DNA from: Fusobacterium massiliense
GTDB taxonomy: Bacteria > Fusobacteriota > Fusobacteriia > Fusobacteriales > Fusobacteriaceae
Assembly (NCBI RefSeq): GCF_900095705.1
Contig: NZ_LT608327.1
Location: 186,001-250,000 of the forward strand
Length of the DNA stretch: 64,000 nt
Reading direction: 5' to 3'
The stretch's first letter is position 1. Each line of letters starts with the position of its first letter. Below, piece after piece: positions 1 through 8,748 of the stretch. Both the position numbers and the translations under genes were made by a program. Under the pieces are notes generated by a model. That model ran no database searches and was not told the origin of the DNA. It was given only the letters and a program-made list of their open reading frames with translations.

Positions 1-19
1 ATAGATACCTTTTTTTAAT

Positions 20-60
20 AATCTCTAAACTTGTAGAACTCATATGGCTATCAAGAGATT
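20..60. repeat. Remnant of the 76-bp palindromic repeat family
   Basis: This stretch has the outer arm AATCTCT, then the right half of the palindrome (TTGTAGAACTCATATGGCTA) and the closing arm AAGAGATT. Compared with the full copies the left inner arm and loop are missing, so it looks like an internally deleted copy. It lies directly behind the 3' end of the minus-strand threonine aldolase gene and is followed on the minus strand by a T-rich run, so it could still act as a terminator hairpin. Confidence 0.6.
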
Positions 61-63
61 TTT

Positions 64-1086
64 TTATAAGTTTTTAATAATTTCTATAAATTTATCAACA
101 TCTTCTTCTTTTGTAGCCCAAGAGGTAACAAATCTAGAACTTACATCATTACCTATTCCAAAAAATTCTACAGAAAAAATAACTTGTTTTTCTAATTCTC
201 TTATTTGATCTTTGCTTAAATTAACAAAAATTTGATTGGTATAGGAATCAGTAGCTAATTCTATGCCATTTTCAATAAAAGCTTTTTTAATTTTCATAGC
301 CATTTGATTAGCATGAACACCTATTCTGTAATATAGGTCATCTTTAAATAAAGTTAAAAATTGAACTCCAAGTAGTCGACCTTTTGCAAGTAAACCTCCC
401 TTTTGTTTTATTGAAAAAAGAAAATCCTTTTTTAACTCCTCTTTAACAATGACAACAGCTTCACCAAATAATAAGCCATTTTTTGTGCCACCAATATAAA
501 AAATATCACAATATTTAGGATAATCTTCAAGATTAAGATCAGATTTTTCAGAAGCTAAAGCTGAGGCAAGTCTTGCTCCATCTAAAAATAAATATAAATC
601 ATTTTCTTTACATACTTCACTTATATTTTCTATTTCTTCCTTTGAATAAACAGTTCCAATTTCAGTGGTATTTGAAATATAAACCATTTTTGGCTTAACC
701 ATATGATGATCTTCATGTTTTTTTAATTCATTTAAAATTAGATCAGCAGTCAATTTTCCATCAATACCATTAACTTCAATAATTTTATGTCCGGTAGCTT
801 CAATAGCTCCAGTTTCATGTATAGAAATATGCCCAGTTTTACAAGCAATAACAGCTTCATAAGGTTTTAAGATATGAGAAATTACTGTTGTATTAGTTTG
901 AGTTCCCCCCACTAAAAAATAAATATCTGCATTTTGATAATTTATGTTTTCACGAATTAAAATTTTCGCTTCTTCACAGTATTTATCTTCGCCATATCCA
1001 ATAGTTTGTTCAAAATTTGTTTTATTGAGAGCTTCCAGAACTTCAGGACAAGCTCCTTCACTATAATCATTTTTGAAATTTAGCAT
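64..1086 (-). CDS. ltaE: Low-specificity threonine aldolase family (PLP)
   Basis: A 340-residue fold-type I PLP enzyme of the beta-eliminating lyase/threonine aldolase family, which cleaves L-threonine or allo-threonine to glycine and acetaldehyde. Visible hallmarks are the N-terminal NFKNDYSEGA segment, the cofactor aspartate in FLDGAR (about 167-172) and the Schiff-base lysine in GGTKNG (K202). I chose the ATG at 1086 rather than one 15 bases upstream because a GAGAGGG ribosome site sits just before it and family members start with MLNFKNDYSEGA. It is the last gene of a minus-strand series beginning at mtnN, with 27 bases to the DHH gene upstream. The exact substrate cannot be read from sequence. 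Confidence 0.88.
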   Translation of the reverse strand: MLNFKNDYSEGACPEVLEALNKTNFEQTIGYGEDKYCEEAKILIRENINYQNADIYFLVGGTQTNTTVISHILKPYEAVIACKTGHISIHETGAIEATGHKIIEVNGIDGKLTADLILNELKKHEDHHMVKPKMVYISNTTEIGTVYSKEEIENISEVCKENDLYLFLDGARLASALASEKSDLNLEDYPKYCDIFYIGGTKNGLLFGEAVVIVKEELKKDFLFSIKQKGGLLAKGRLLGVQFLTLFKDDLYYRIGVHANQMAMKIKKAFIENGIELATDSYTNQIFVNLSKDQIRELEKQVIFSVEFFGIGNDVSSRFVTSWATKEEDVDKFIEIIKNL

Positions 1087-1113
1087 TTTTATCCCTCTCA
1101 TATTTTTATTATT

Positions 1114-2082
1114 TTAATTAATTGATTCTTTTAATTTTTCTTTTATAATTTCTAATATTTCTTCAGAACTTTTATTTGAACTAAAGCCAGCTGCTTTTAT
1201 ATGACCTCCACCATTGAAAATATTAGCAATTTTATTCACATCAATGTTATGTTTACTTCTCATACTACCTTTAATTTTCCCATCGTTTTCTTCTCTTAAA
1301 AATAACGAAACAGAAGCTTCTTGATATGATAAAATTTTCTCAACTATACCTTCAGTATCTTCTTTACGAGCATTATATTTATTCATAGTTTTTTTATCTA
1401 AGTAATAATAACTTAATTTTATATCATCAAAAAATTCAAAGTTTGTTAAAGCTTCTCCCATTAGCTTTAATGTTTGAAATGAATTAGCATTTAAAAAATT
1501 AGTTACTATATAATTATTATTAACCCCTAATTTTATTAAATTTGTAGCTATTTGCATAGTTTCAAAACTTACATTACTATGAGAAAAATTTCCTGTATCA
1601 TTAACTAGACCAAGGTATATTGCTTCTCCTGCTTCTTTAGAAAGGGTATAAGCACACTCTTCAATGAAATTATAAATAATTTCTGAAGTAGATGAGCAAG
1701 TTGGTATAACACAGTTTATATCTCCATATGATGGATTGCTAATATGATGATCTATATTGATATATTTTTTAGCTTTTATTTTTTCAGAAACTTTTCCAGT
1801 TCTTTCTTTATTTGCAGAGTCTAAAAAGATTAATAAATCGGTATTGTAAATTTCATTTTCATTCAATATTTCTATTTGATCAGAACCATATAAAAATTTT
1901 GTTGTATATGGGATTGGATCTTGTAAAATAAATCTAATATTTTTATTAGGATATTTATTTTTTAGAGTTAAAAATAAAGCAAGACCAGAGCCAATAGCAT
2001 CTCCATCAGGATTAATATGAGCAGTTAAAATAATATTCTCATTTTTTTTAATTTCTTTTTTGATTTCCAAAAATTGTTCCAT
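1114..2082 (-). CDS. nrnA: DHH/DHHA1 phosphoesterase, NrnA type (nanoRNase/pAp phosphatase)
   Basis: A 322-residue DHH-family phosphoesterase. The N-terminal DHH domain has HxxxDxD (H22, D26, D28), D88 in the LDSA motif, and DHH at 111-113, which bind the two Mn ions. The C-terminal DHHA1 domain carries GGGHIKAAGF near residue 290. Length and motif order match NrnA, which degrades 2-5 nt oligoribonucleotides and dephosphorylates 3'-phosphoadenosine 5'-phosphate. The start has a good AAGGAG site. The stop of hprK is only 9 bases upstream, so the two are very probably co-transcribed. NrnA versus another standalone DHH enzyme is assigned by overall likeness, not by a proven specificity residue. 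Confidence 0.85.
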   Translation of the reverse strand: MEQFLEIKKEIKKNENIILTAHINPDGDAIGSGLALFLTLKNKYPNKNIRFILQDPIPYTTKFLYGSDQIEILNENEIYNTDLLIFLDSANKERTGKVSEKIKAKKYINIDHHISNPSYGDINCVIPTCSSTSEIIYNFIEECAYTLSKEAGEAIYLGLVNDTGNFSHSNVSFETMQIATNLIKLGVNNNYIVTNFLNANSFQTLKLMGEALTNFEFFDDIKLSYYYLDKKTMNKYNARKEDTEGIVEKILSYQEASVSLFLREENDGKIKGSMRSKHNIDVNKIANIFNGGGHIKAAGFSSNKSSEEILEIIKEKLKESIN

Positions 2083-2091
2083 ACAATCTCC

Positions 2092-3939
2092 TTATTTTTG
2101 CCCCAATAAACTAGACATATAGTCCATAACCATAACTTCAACCATTGCGGCAGCATTTCTACCAGAAGAAACTTCTAATTTTCTTTTCTTTATTGATTTT
2201 CCTAAAATATCTTCACATAGGTGAGTAGATGGAGCAGACATATATGCAGTGTTATCAATAGCTTGCATTTCTATAATCATATCAAGTCTTTTAGAAATTC
2301 TTACAGCACTAAGACCATATAATGTTTTTATATCAATTATCCCAAGTCCTCTAATTTCCATATAAAATGGTAGTGTAGCAGGTTTACCTATTATATCTCC
2401 TTGAGTATCCCGAGAAAATTTTACCATATCATCTGCAATAAGACGATGACCTCTATGTATAAGTTCAAGAGCAGTTTCACTTTTTCCTATTCCACTTTTT
2501 CCAGTTAACAAAACCCCAAAACCGAATAGTTCAACAAAAACTCCATGAACACTTATGCTTTCAGAAAAATATGAATCCAAAAAGTTGTTAAAATTTGCAA
2601 TTATTTGAGATGCTTTTTTATATGGAGCAACAGCTAATATATGTCCACTTTCTTTAACTAAATCATAAAAATATTTAGGTGGATTAGCATCTTCTGTTAA
2701 TACAATTAAAGGAATATCATATGTTAAAAATTTCTTTAAATTAATAATTCTTTCATCTTCAGGTAAACTCTCTAAAAATCTAAATTCAATTTTTGAAAAG
2801 ATTTGAATACCTATATTTTTAACTTCCTCAATTAAATCAAAGAAACCAATTAGAGAAAGAGAAGGTCTATACACATTAGATGAACTAATAAAAGTATTTT
2901 CAATTTTATTAATTCCATTTTTAACTTCTAAGTCAAATTCATTTATCAACTTTCTTACTGGTAATCTATTAGTATCCATATTTTTATCTCTCTCTTTCTT
3001 TTTTTTATCAATAATTTCTTGAGATTTTGTTAAGAATTCTAAAGGAGTATTAAGTCCCATTCTTCTAAGTCTAAAAGTAAGAGCAGCTGTCTCTATAATA
3101 ACAGCTAAATTTCTTCCTTTTCTAACAGGAATAACATATTTTTGTATTTTTTCTCCAACAAAATTTTCATATTCAACATCAAGACCAAGTCTATCGTAGA
3201 ATTTTTTTTCATTCCATTCTTCTAGCTCAATGAGTATATTTATTTTCTTTTCTTTTCTTGTAGATTTTACACCGAAGTGATCAGTAACATCTATTTCTCC
3301 ACCTTTGATATCTTCTAAGTAAAAATGCCCAATTTCTTCTCTTTTTTTGGCATTATAACCAACCAAATCATTTTCTCCAACACGACGAATGATAATATTT
3401 TTATCAGTTATCATTCTGTGTCCTCTTTCAATAAGTTCGATCATAACACCTTTTCTAGCATCGGGATATCCAGAAATTAAAACTCCGACTCCATGGATTT
3501 CCATTAAAGAAAAATCATCATATTCTTCTTCTATTGAGAGTGCTTTTGAAAGAAAAAATTTCAATTTTCTTATTGTAACAGAAGCTTTTTCATTACTTAT
3601 TAGCATGTTTTTATTATACTTTTGAGCATAATAAAAAAATTCTTCTGAAACTATTGCATCTTTAGAAAAAATTAAAGCTGGAAAAGTTAAAGACATATAT
3701 TGTGATAAAATCTCATCTTTTTTTTCTTTTGAAAAAGTTGCAATAAATCTTGATTCTTTTAAACTACAAACATTTATATATTTATTTAATTCATCACTTT
3801 CTTTATCAATAAAACCAACCAATTCATAGCCTATTTGATAAAGATTAGGAATTTCAATTTTTAAATCTAAATTACCTTCATTTAAAATCTCTAAATTTAA
3901 AGCCTTTACAATCTCTCTAATAGTTGTATAAGTTTGCAT
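2092..3939 (-). CDS. hprK: Tandem (fused) HPr kinase/phosphorylase, 615 aa
   Basis: HPr kinase/phosphorylase phosphorylates Ser46 of HPr in carbon catabolite control and is normally about 310 residues. This protein is twice that length and holds two HprK copies. The C-terminal half (about 325-615) has the intact Walker A GKSGIGKS (480-487), HG at 465-466, RGHRLIADD (496-504) and the signature EIRGLGII (528-535). The N-terminal half (1-312) aligns in the same order, but its P-loop is GYPDARKG (157-164), ADD is TDK, and the signature is ruined. It alone keeps the canonical C-terminal PVRKGRNLAVIIE (271-283) and FRLRRMG. So the halves look complementary: a structural half and a catalytic half. 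The start has a GGAGGAGAT site. Confidence 0.88.
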   Translation of the reverse strand: MQTYTTIREIVKALNLEILNEGNLDLKIEIPNLYQIGYELVGFIDKESDELNKYINVCSLKESRFIATFSKEKKDEILSQYMSLTFPALIFSKDAIVSEEFFYYAQKYNKNMLISNEKASVTIRKLKFFLSKALSIEEEYDDFSLMEIHGVGVLISGYPDARKGVMIELIERGHRMITDKNIIIRRVGENDLVGYNAKKREEIGHFYLEDIKGGEIDVTDHFGVKSTRKEKKINILIELEEWNEKKFYDRLGLDVEYENFVGEKIQKYVIPVRKGRNLAVIIETAALTFRLRRMGLNTPLEFLTKSQEIIDKKKKERDKNMDTNRLPVRKLINEFDLEVKNGINKIENTFISSSNVYRPSLSLIGFFDLIEEVKNIGIQIFSKIEFRFLESLPEDERIINLKKFLTYDIPLIVLTEDANPPKYFYDLVKESGHILAVAPYKKASQIIANFNNFLDSYFSESISVHGVFVELFGFGVLLTGKSGIGKSETALELIHRGHRLIADDMVKFSRDTQGDIIGKPATLPFYMEIRGLGIIDIKTLYGLSAVRISKRLDMIIEMQAIDNTAYMSAPSTHLCEDILGKSIKKRKLEVSSGRNAAAMVEVMVMDYMSSLLGQK

Positions 3940-3975
3940 ATCTCCTCCTACTATACAAAAGAAATATTAAAGTTA

Positions 3976-4983
3976 TTATAGATTATATGTTCCCTCAATC
4001 TCTTTAATTTCATTATTTAACTTTCTTTTTATCTCAGTATCATTTAAATGTTGAATAGTTTCAGTTTTTATTTTAATACTTTTTTCTTCAACATTTTCTT
4101 TTATACTATTAGTTTCTTTTTTTATTGGTTTTACAATATTATTTTTTACTTCTTCTTTCTTTTTAGGAATATTTATAACTTCATCTTTAACATTTTCTTT
4201 TTTTATAGTTTCTTTTTTAATCGCATCTTTTGTAACTTTTGTTCTTTCATCAACAGCTTTTCTTATAGCCTGTTTAGACTCTTCTAAGCTTTTTTTAGAA
4301 ATTTCACTTATTTTTTTAGTAGGTTTATTTTCTGCTTTCTCAATTTCTTTATTAGGAGTTTTTTCTACTTTTTTCTCATCTAAAGTTGCTTTTGAGTTAT
4401 TTTCTATTTTTTTCTTTTCTTCTTTTTCTTTTATTTTTTCTATTTTTTCAAGATTAATTTTATTGTTTTCTGCTTTCACTTCAGTCGAAGGAGTTTCTGT
4501 AAAAGAAGTTTTATTATTTTCAATCTTTTTATTTAAATTCTCATTTGTATTAGTACTATCAATATATGGAGTATTAATTTCTTCTTTTCCAGTTGTAACA
4601 TCAGCTGTATCATTAGGAGCATTTTCTTTTTGAGCAACTAATTCAGCTTCTGCCTGAGCTTCTTCTTCAGCTTTTTCAGCAACTTTTTTTGTAAAAATAG
4701 TTTCTTGAACTTCTTTTTTTTCTCCATTAAAAAAATCTTTTTGCCTTTGCTCAATAGAATTATCAATAATAGTATTATTCTCAGAAACAACTTTATTATT
4801 TTCTTTGCTTATATTTGAAAATTTTTGATACATAATTCTTACAAAAAATAAAAAAGCAATAAGAGAGATAAAATTTATAAGTTTCAAAAAAATTTTAAAT
4901 TTACTAACTTTCTTTTTTTTCTTTTTTTTCTTTTTAACAGCTTTTTTTTCAATATTTTCTTTTTTTTCTATTTCTTTACTCAT
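3976..4983 (-). CDS. Lys/Glu-rich single-pass membrane protein, unknown
   Basis: I do not recognise this 335-residue protein. It begins with a cytoplasmic Lys/Glu-rich tail including a run of nine lysines (about 17-25), then one transmembrane segment (about 31-52, LINFISLIAFLFFVRIMY). A long, very charged low-complexity periplasmic region of E/K/N-rich, probably helical sequence follows to the C-terminus. There is no recognisable C-terminal domain. The gene overlaps the end of folC by 8 bases, so it is translationally linked. The layout recalls TolA or a membrane anchor, but the TolA and TonB C-terminal domains are absent, so no function is assigned. Confidence 0.75.
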   Translation of the reverse strand: MSKEIEKKENIEKKAVKKKKKKKKKVSKFKIFLKLINFISLIAFLFFVRIMYQKFSNISKENNKVVSENNTIIDNSIEQRQKDFFNGEKKEVQETIFTKKVAEKAEEEAQAEAELVAQKENAPNDTADVTTGKEEINTPYIDSTNTNENLNKKIENNKTSFTETPSTEVKAENNKINLEKIEKIKEKEEKKKIENNSKATLDEKKVEKTPNKEIEKAENKPTKKISEISKKSLEESKQAIRKAVDERTKVTKDAIKKETIKKENVKDEVINIPKKKEEVKNNIVKPIKKETNSIKENVEEKSIKIKTETIQHLNDTEIKRKLNNEIKEIEGTYNL

Positions 4984-6211
4984 TTAAACCTTCTTTTAAT
5001 TTTATTAATATATAAAATGAACCACAACATATAGTTAATTTTCTTTTTGAAGATATAGCCATAGAATATGCTTTTATTGGATCTTCTTCGAAAGTAAAAT
5101 CTCTCTTATTTTCAACAAATTCATACAGTTCTTTAGCTGTAGATGCTCTAGGATTATCTGGGATAGATGTTAAAATTATATTAGATGAAATATCATTTAA
5201 TTTTTTAAACATTGTAGTTCTATCTTTATCTTTTAAGATTGATACAAGTATACTAACATCATCTTTTTTAAAATGTTGTTTAACTATTTTACAAAGTTCA
5301 TCAACACCAGCAGCATTATGAGCACCATCAAAAATTACTAAAGGCTCCTTTGAAAAAACTTCAAATCTACATTGCCAAATAACTTTTGATACGGCTTTTT
5401 TAATAATTTCTTCAGAAATTTTTAAATATTTAGCGACTTCATAGGCACATAAAAAATTGGTAAATTGGTAGTCTCCAAATAAAGAGTATTCATACTTATT
5501 ATCCCCTATAGTAATATTTGTTAAAAAATTAGAAAAATCTAAATTATAATAAGCATCTTTATATTTTTCAAGTACATTTACAGATGAGTTAGTTTCTGCA
5601 TCAATAGCTTTTTTAACATCTGGATTAGAATCAGCATAGATTGTATAAGGACAATTTTTTATTATACCAGCCTTTTCTCTAGCTATTTTATAAATGGTAT
5701 CTCCTAAGTATTCAGTATGCTCTAAGCTAACATTAGTTATAACTGAAACAATATTATCACATATGTTAGTTGCATCGTATCTTCCACCCATACCAGCTTC
5801 TAAAATTACATAGTCAGCTTTTACATCTTTAAAATATTCAAACATCATAGCAGTAGTAACTTCAAAAAAAGTTGCAGGAATATTATATTTATTTATAATT
5901 GTTTTAACTTTTTCATAGTATTTAGCAATATCAGAGTTACTAATATATTCGTTGTTGAAAGCTATTCTTTCATTAAAATGTAGTATATGTGGTGAAGTAT
6001 ATTTTCCAACCTTAAATCCAGCTTCTAATAATATTGTTTCTACTGTTGTAGAAGTAGAACCTTTACCATTTGTCCCAGTTATATGAATAACCTTATAGGA
6101 ATTTTGTGGATTTCCTAAATGTTTGCAAATTTCTTTTATATTGTCAAGACCAAGTCTTATACTAAACATAGAATAAGAGTACAATTCTTCAAGTAAAGCA
6201 TCGATATTCAT
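4976..6211 (-). CDS. folC: Bifunctional folylpolyglutamate/dihydrofolate synthase
   Basis: A 411-residue Mur-ligase-family ATPase that adds glutamate to dihydropteroate and to folates. The P-loop is in HITGTNGKGSTS (about 43-54 from the chosen start), and the GMGGRYDATN motif near residue 140 is the typical FolC substrate and metal loop. HNAAG in FDGAHNAAG lies at the start of the C-terminal ligase domain. The ATG at 6211 is preceded by TTGGAGGTCAAA, which gives a clear ribosome site, so I do not use the upstream TTG. The next gene overlaps its 3' end. The mtnN gene lies 37 bases upstream on the same strand. Confidence 0.92.
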   Translation of the reverse strand: MNIDALLEELYSYSMFSIRLGLDNIKEICKHLGNPQNSYKVIHITGTNGKGSTSTTVETILLEAGFKVGKYTSPHILHFNERIAFNNEYISNSDIAKYYEKVKTIINKYNIPATFFEVTTAMMFEYFKDVKADYVILEAGMGGRYDATNICDNIVSVITNVSLEHTEYLGDTIYKIAREKAGIIKNCPYTIYADSNPDVKKAIDAETNSSVNVLEKYKDAYYNLDFSNFLTNITIGDNKYEYSLFGDYQFTNFLCAYEVAKYLKISEEIIKKAVSKVIWQCRFEVFSKEPLVIFDGAHNAAGVDELCKIVKQHFKKDDVSILVSILKDKDRTTMFKKLNDISSNIILTSIPDNPRASTAKELYEFVENKRDFTFEEDPIKAYSMAISSKRKLTICCGSFYILIKLKEGLNE

Positions 6212-6248
6212 TTTGACCTCCAATACGAATTAAGTATATATTTTAAAT

Positions 6249-6950
6249 TTATTTCAAAATAGATAAAATACCCTCAACTATTAATTTAGAATTTTTAGCT
6301 GCAATTTTTACAAACTCATCAAATGAAAGCCCAGCTTCATTATCGGCTTTATCGGAAATAGATCTGATAATAATAAAAGGAACATTCATAATTTCACAAA
6401 CATGAGCAACAGCAGCTCCTTCCATTTCTACACATTCTGCATTAAAAATTTCTCTAAGTTTATTTACTTTTTCAGTGGAAGCAACAAATTCATCTCTACT
6501 AATTATTCTTCCAGTATGTATTTTGTTTTTACCAAAAAGTTTTATTGCAACTGATTCTGCTAATGTAAATAGATAAGGATCAGCTTTGAAAATAGAATTT
6601 TTCATACCAGGAATATCTCCCAACTTATAATTTCCACCTGCAGTAACATCCATATCAGATTCTATTAAATCAGTTCCAATAACAATATCTGTAACAGAAA
6701 TATCATTATTAACAGCTCCAGCAACTCCTGTAAAAATTATTTTATCTATATTAAAATTTGAGATTAAAAGTGTTGTTGCAATAGCAGCATTTACTTTCCC
6801 AATTCCACTTTGAACAAGAACAACATCTTTTGAATGAAGTTTCCCTTCAAAAAAAGTTAAATTTTTAATTCCAACTTCTTTAATCTCAGTCATAGCTTCT
6901 TTTAATTCAATTATTTCTTCGTGCATTGCACCAATTATTCCAATTCTCAT
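6249..6950 (-). CDS. mtnN: 5'-methylthioadenosine/S-adenosylhomocysteine nucleosidase
   Basis: A 233-residue purine-nucleoside-phosphorylase-fold hydrolase that releases adenine from MTA and SAH, supporting methionine and SAM recycling and the LuxS/AI-2 route. Catalytic residues can be placed by the motifs MHEE (E12), VEMEGAA (E177) and RSISDKAD (D200), with the glycine motif GVAGAVN at 75-81. Length matches the family. A CCTCCG complement just before the ATG gives a good ribosome site. It is the first gene of the minus-strand run and faces lpxL across a divergent intergenic region that contains a palindromic repeat. Confidence 0.95.
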   Translation of the reverse strand: MRIGIIGAMHEEIIELKEAMTEIKEVGIKNLTFFEGKLHSKDVVLVQSGIGKVNAAIATTLLISNFNIDKIIFTGVAGAVNNDISVTDIVIGTDLIESDMDVTAGGNYKLGDIPGMKNSIFKADPYLFTLAESVAIKLFGKNKIHTGRIISRDEFVASTEKVNKLREIFNAECVEMEGAAVAHVCEIMNVPFIIIRSISDKADNEAGLSFDEFVKIAAKNSKLIVEGILSILK

Positions 6951-6980
6951 AAAAATCCTCCGTCATTTTTTATAATAAAT

Positions 6981-6989
6981 ATTATAGCA
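6981..6989 (-). promoter_or_regulatory. Probable extended -10 element of the mtnN operon
   Basis: On the minus strand this reads TGCTATAAT, an extended -10 box (TGn-TATAAT), about 30 bases before the mtnN start codon. I do not see a convincing -35 at 17 bases, which is usual for extended -10 promoters. Confidence 0.4.
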
Positions 6990-7046
6990 TATTATGGACA
7001 AATTTTAGAAAATATATTATTATTATTGTTGTATTATGATAAATAA

Positions 7047-7122
7047 AGTCTTCTGACAGCCGTATGAGTTCTCCGAGCTCAATAAACACAGGCTCTTCGA
7101 ACTAATACGGACGTCAGAGACT
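7047..7122 (-). repeat. 76-bp palindromic repeat, copy 1
   Basis: A full copy with outer arms AGTCTTCTGAC and GTCAGAGACT, inner arms CCGTATGAGTTC and GAACTAATACGG, and loop region GAGCTCAATAAACACAGG. The AT-rich flank is present in reverse complement downstream (7131-7153, TATTTAATTTTATACTCTTC). It lies between two divergent genes, mtnN and lpxL, so it is not simply a terminator. Confidence 0.9.
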
Positions 7123-7214
7123 AAATTTTGCTATTTAATTTTATACTCTTCTACAGAATAAAAAATTAAAATGAAATTTATGAGATAGAATTAAAAAATT
7201 AATGGAGGATTAAT

Positions 7215-8105
7215 ATGTATTATATTCAATATATTATTGCTAGATTTTTTATATTTTTATTGCTTTTGTTACCAGAAAAAGCTAGATTTAAGTTTGGAGA
7301 TTTTTTAGGAATGGTCGCTTATAAATTAATTAAAAGTAGGAGATTAACAGCTATTATAAATTTAAAGATGGCCTTTCCAGAAAAAGGAGATGCAGAAATA
7401 GAAGAAATAGCAAAAAAATCTTTTAAAATTATGATAAAAGCTTTTTTGTGTTCTTTATGGTTTGATAAATATTTTAAAGATACTTCAAATTATAAAATAA
7501 TAAATCAAAAATCTGTTTTTGATGCCTATGCAAAGGGACAAGGTGTAATGGCTGCAACAATGCATATGGGAAATATGGAAGCTAGTACTGTTGTAACAGG
7601 AGAAAATGAAATAATAACAGTTGCTAAAAAGCAAAGAAATCCGTATATAAATAAATATATTACAGAAACTAGAAGCAAAGTAGTTAAAATGGAAGTTATA
7701 GAAAAAGATGAACATACAAGTAAAAAATTAATTTCTAAATTAAAAGAGAGAAAAATATATGCTTTGTTCTCTGACCACAGAGATAAAGGAGCAATAGTTA
7801 ATTTTTTTGGAAAAGAGACTAAGGCACCAAGTGGAGCAGTTTCAATGGCTTTAAAGTTTGGTATGCCATTATTGCTTGTATATAATGTTTTAAACGATGA
7901 TAATACTATAACGATATATGTAAGTGATGAAATTCAAATGATAAAAACAGGAAATTTTAAAGAAGATGTACAGTCAAATGTTCAATTGTTGATTAATAAA
8001 ATGGAAGATATTATAAGACAGAATCCAACACAATGGATGTGGTTCCATGATAGATGGAATAATTTTAGAGAATATAAATCAATGAAAAAGAAAGGTTCTT
8101 TTTAA
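7215..8105 (+). CDS. Lysophospholipid acyltransferase family, lipid A acyltransferase (LpxL/HtrB type)
   Basis: A 296-residue member of the LpxL/LpxM late acyltransferase family, which transfers an acyl chain from acyl-ACP onto Kdo2-lipid IVA at the inner membrane. The N-terminus has one hydrophobic anchor (about 6-20). The catalytic HX4(D/E) motif is H117-MGNM-E122, and SDHRDKG and PSGAVSMALKFGMPLL further on fit the fold. The C-terminal TQWMWFHDRW segment is highly typical of the family. Length is close to the usual 300 residues. The start has ATGGAGGATTAAT upstream. Which acyl chain and position it serves cannot be told. It supports a Gram-negative envelope. Confidence 0.88.
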   Translation: MYYIQYIIARFFIFLLLLLPEKARFKFGDFLGMVAYKLIKSRRLTAIINLKMAFPEKGDAEIEEIAKKSFKIMIKAFLCSLWFDKYFKDTSNYKIINQKSVFDAYAKGQGVMAATMHMGNMEASTVVTGENEIITVAKKQRNPYINKYITETRSKVVKMEVIEKDEHTSKKLISKLKERKIYALFSDHRDKGAIVNFFGKETKAPSGAVSMALKFGMPLLLVYNVLNDDNTITIYVSDEIQMIKTGNFKEDVQSNVQLLINKMEDIIRQNPTQWMWFHDRWNNFREYKSMKKKGSF

Positions 8106-8142
8106 AAAATAGTAATAAATTTAGAATATAATATAAACTTTT

Positions 8143-8207
8143 AGAGAGTTAAAATTTTTGTAAGCAATTTTTAATTGTAAAAACAAAAATGAAAAAACTC
8201 TCTTTTC
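8143..8207 (+). terminator. Intrinsic terminator after lpxL-type gene
   Basis: AGAGAGTT at 8143-8150 pairs with AACTCTCT at 8196-8203, extended inward by AAAATTTTT/AAAAA pairing, and is followed by TTTTC. Confidence 0.6.
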
Positions 8208-8229
8208 TAATTTTAGATAAGTTTTATTA

Positions 8230-8258
8230 ATGACAAATTAAAAAAAATATAGTATAAT
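8230..8258 (+). promoter_or_regulatory. tRNA-Arg promoter
   Basis: ATGACA at 8230-8235, a 17-base spacer and TATAAT at 8253-8258, ending 11 bases before the tRNA 5' end. Confidence 0.7.
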
Positions 8259-8269
8259 TTAAAAAGTAT

Positions 8270-8346
8270 GACCCCGTAGCTCAGTTGGATAGAGCAACCC
8301 CCTCCTAAGGGGTAGGTCGTGCGTTCAATCCGCATCGGGGTCGCCA
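8270..8346 (+). tRNA. tRNA-Arg (anticodon CCT)
   Basis: A complete cloverleaf: acceptor stem GACCCCG (8270-8276) pairs with CGGGGTC (8336-8342), discriminator G, and encoded CCA at 8344-8346. The anticodon stem ACCCC/GGGGT encloses the loop CTCCTAA, anticodon CCT, reading AGG. The T arm contains GTTCAATC. The 3' end overlaps the reading frame of the integrase remnant on the other strand, which marks this tRNA as an integration site. Confidence 0.95.
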
Positions 8347-8710
8347 TAATAGCCGATTTTTTGCACTTTGAAGAGTATTAATTCAATTTTATCTTTAAAG
8401 ATTTTTATATCTTTTACAAAAGTTTCAATAATTTCTGTATCAATATCTTTGTTATTTCTTTCTTTGAAACTATTAAGAATTTCTATGATTTCATCTTCTG
8501 TAAGAACTTTATCTTTATTTTCTTCAATAAAATAAAGTTTAGACTTAATTGTATCAATTTCCTCCTTTATCTTTCTACTTTTTATTTTAAATGTTTCTTC
8601 AGGAATAAAATCACCTAAGCTTCTATCTAAAAGTTTTAAAGCTTTTTTATTTAGTTTTTCCATTTCTTTTTTATATTTTTCAATTTTTGTTACCACTTCT
8701 TTATTTAAAA
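8325..8710 (-). pseudogene. C-terminal remnant of a large serine recombinase (integrase)
   Basis: The minus strand encodes about 125 residues typical of the C-terminal coiled coil and tail of large serine recombinases: KYKKEMEKLNKKALKLLDRS, a segment DFIPEETFKIKSRKIKEEID, and the terminal FVKDIKIFKDKIELILF. The catalytic resolvase domain and zinc ribbon are missing. The open frame continues upstream to 8834, but the added residues are unrelated and lie opposite another fragment. The last codons (GYYGDPDAD) are read through the 3' end of the tRNA-Arg gene, so the integrase 3' end overlapped its attachment site. I interpret this as a decayed integrated element. Confidence 0.72.
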
Positions 8711-8748
8711 AAATATAAAATAAAGAGGCTAGAAAGAATATTTTAAAT

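Noticed and set aside
3389-3625. Open frames opposite hprK and in similar places opposite other long genes
   Set aside because: They lie fully antisense to well-supported genes, have no ribosome sites and show the composition expected of complementary AT-rich coding DNA.
3976-4983. TonB or TolA for the receptors
   Set aside because: One anchor and a long periplasmic stretch fit loosely, but there is no proline-rich segment and no C-terminal beta domain, and ExbB/ExbD-like genes are not nearby.
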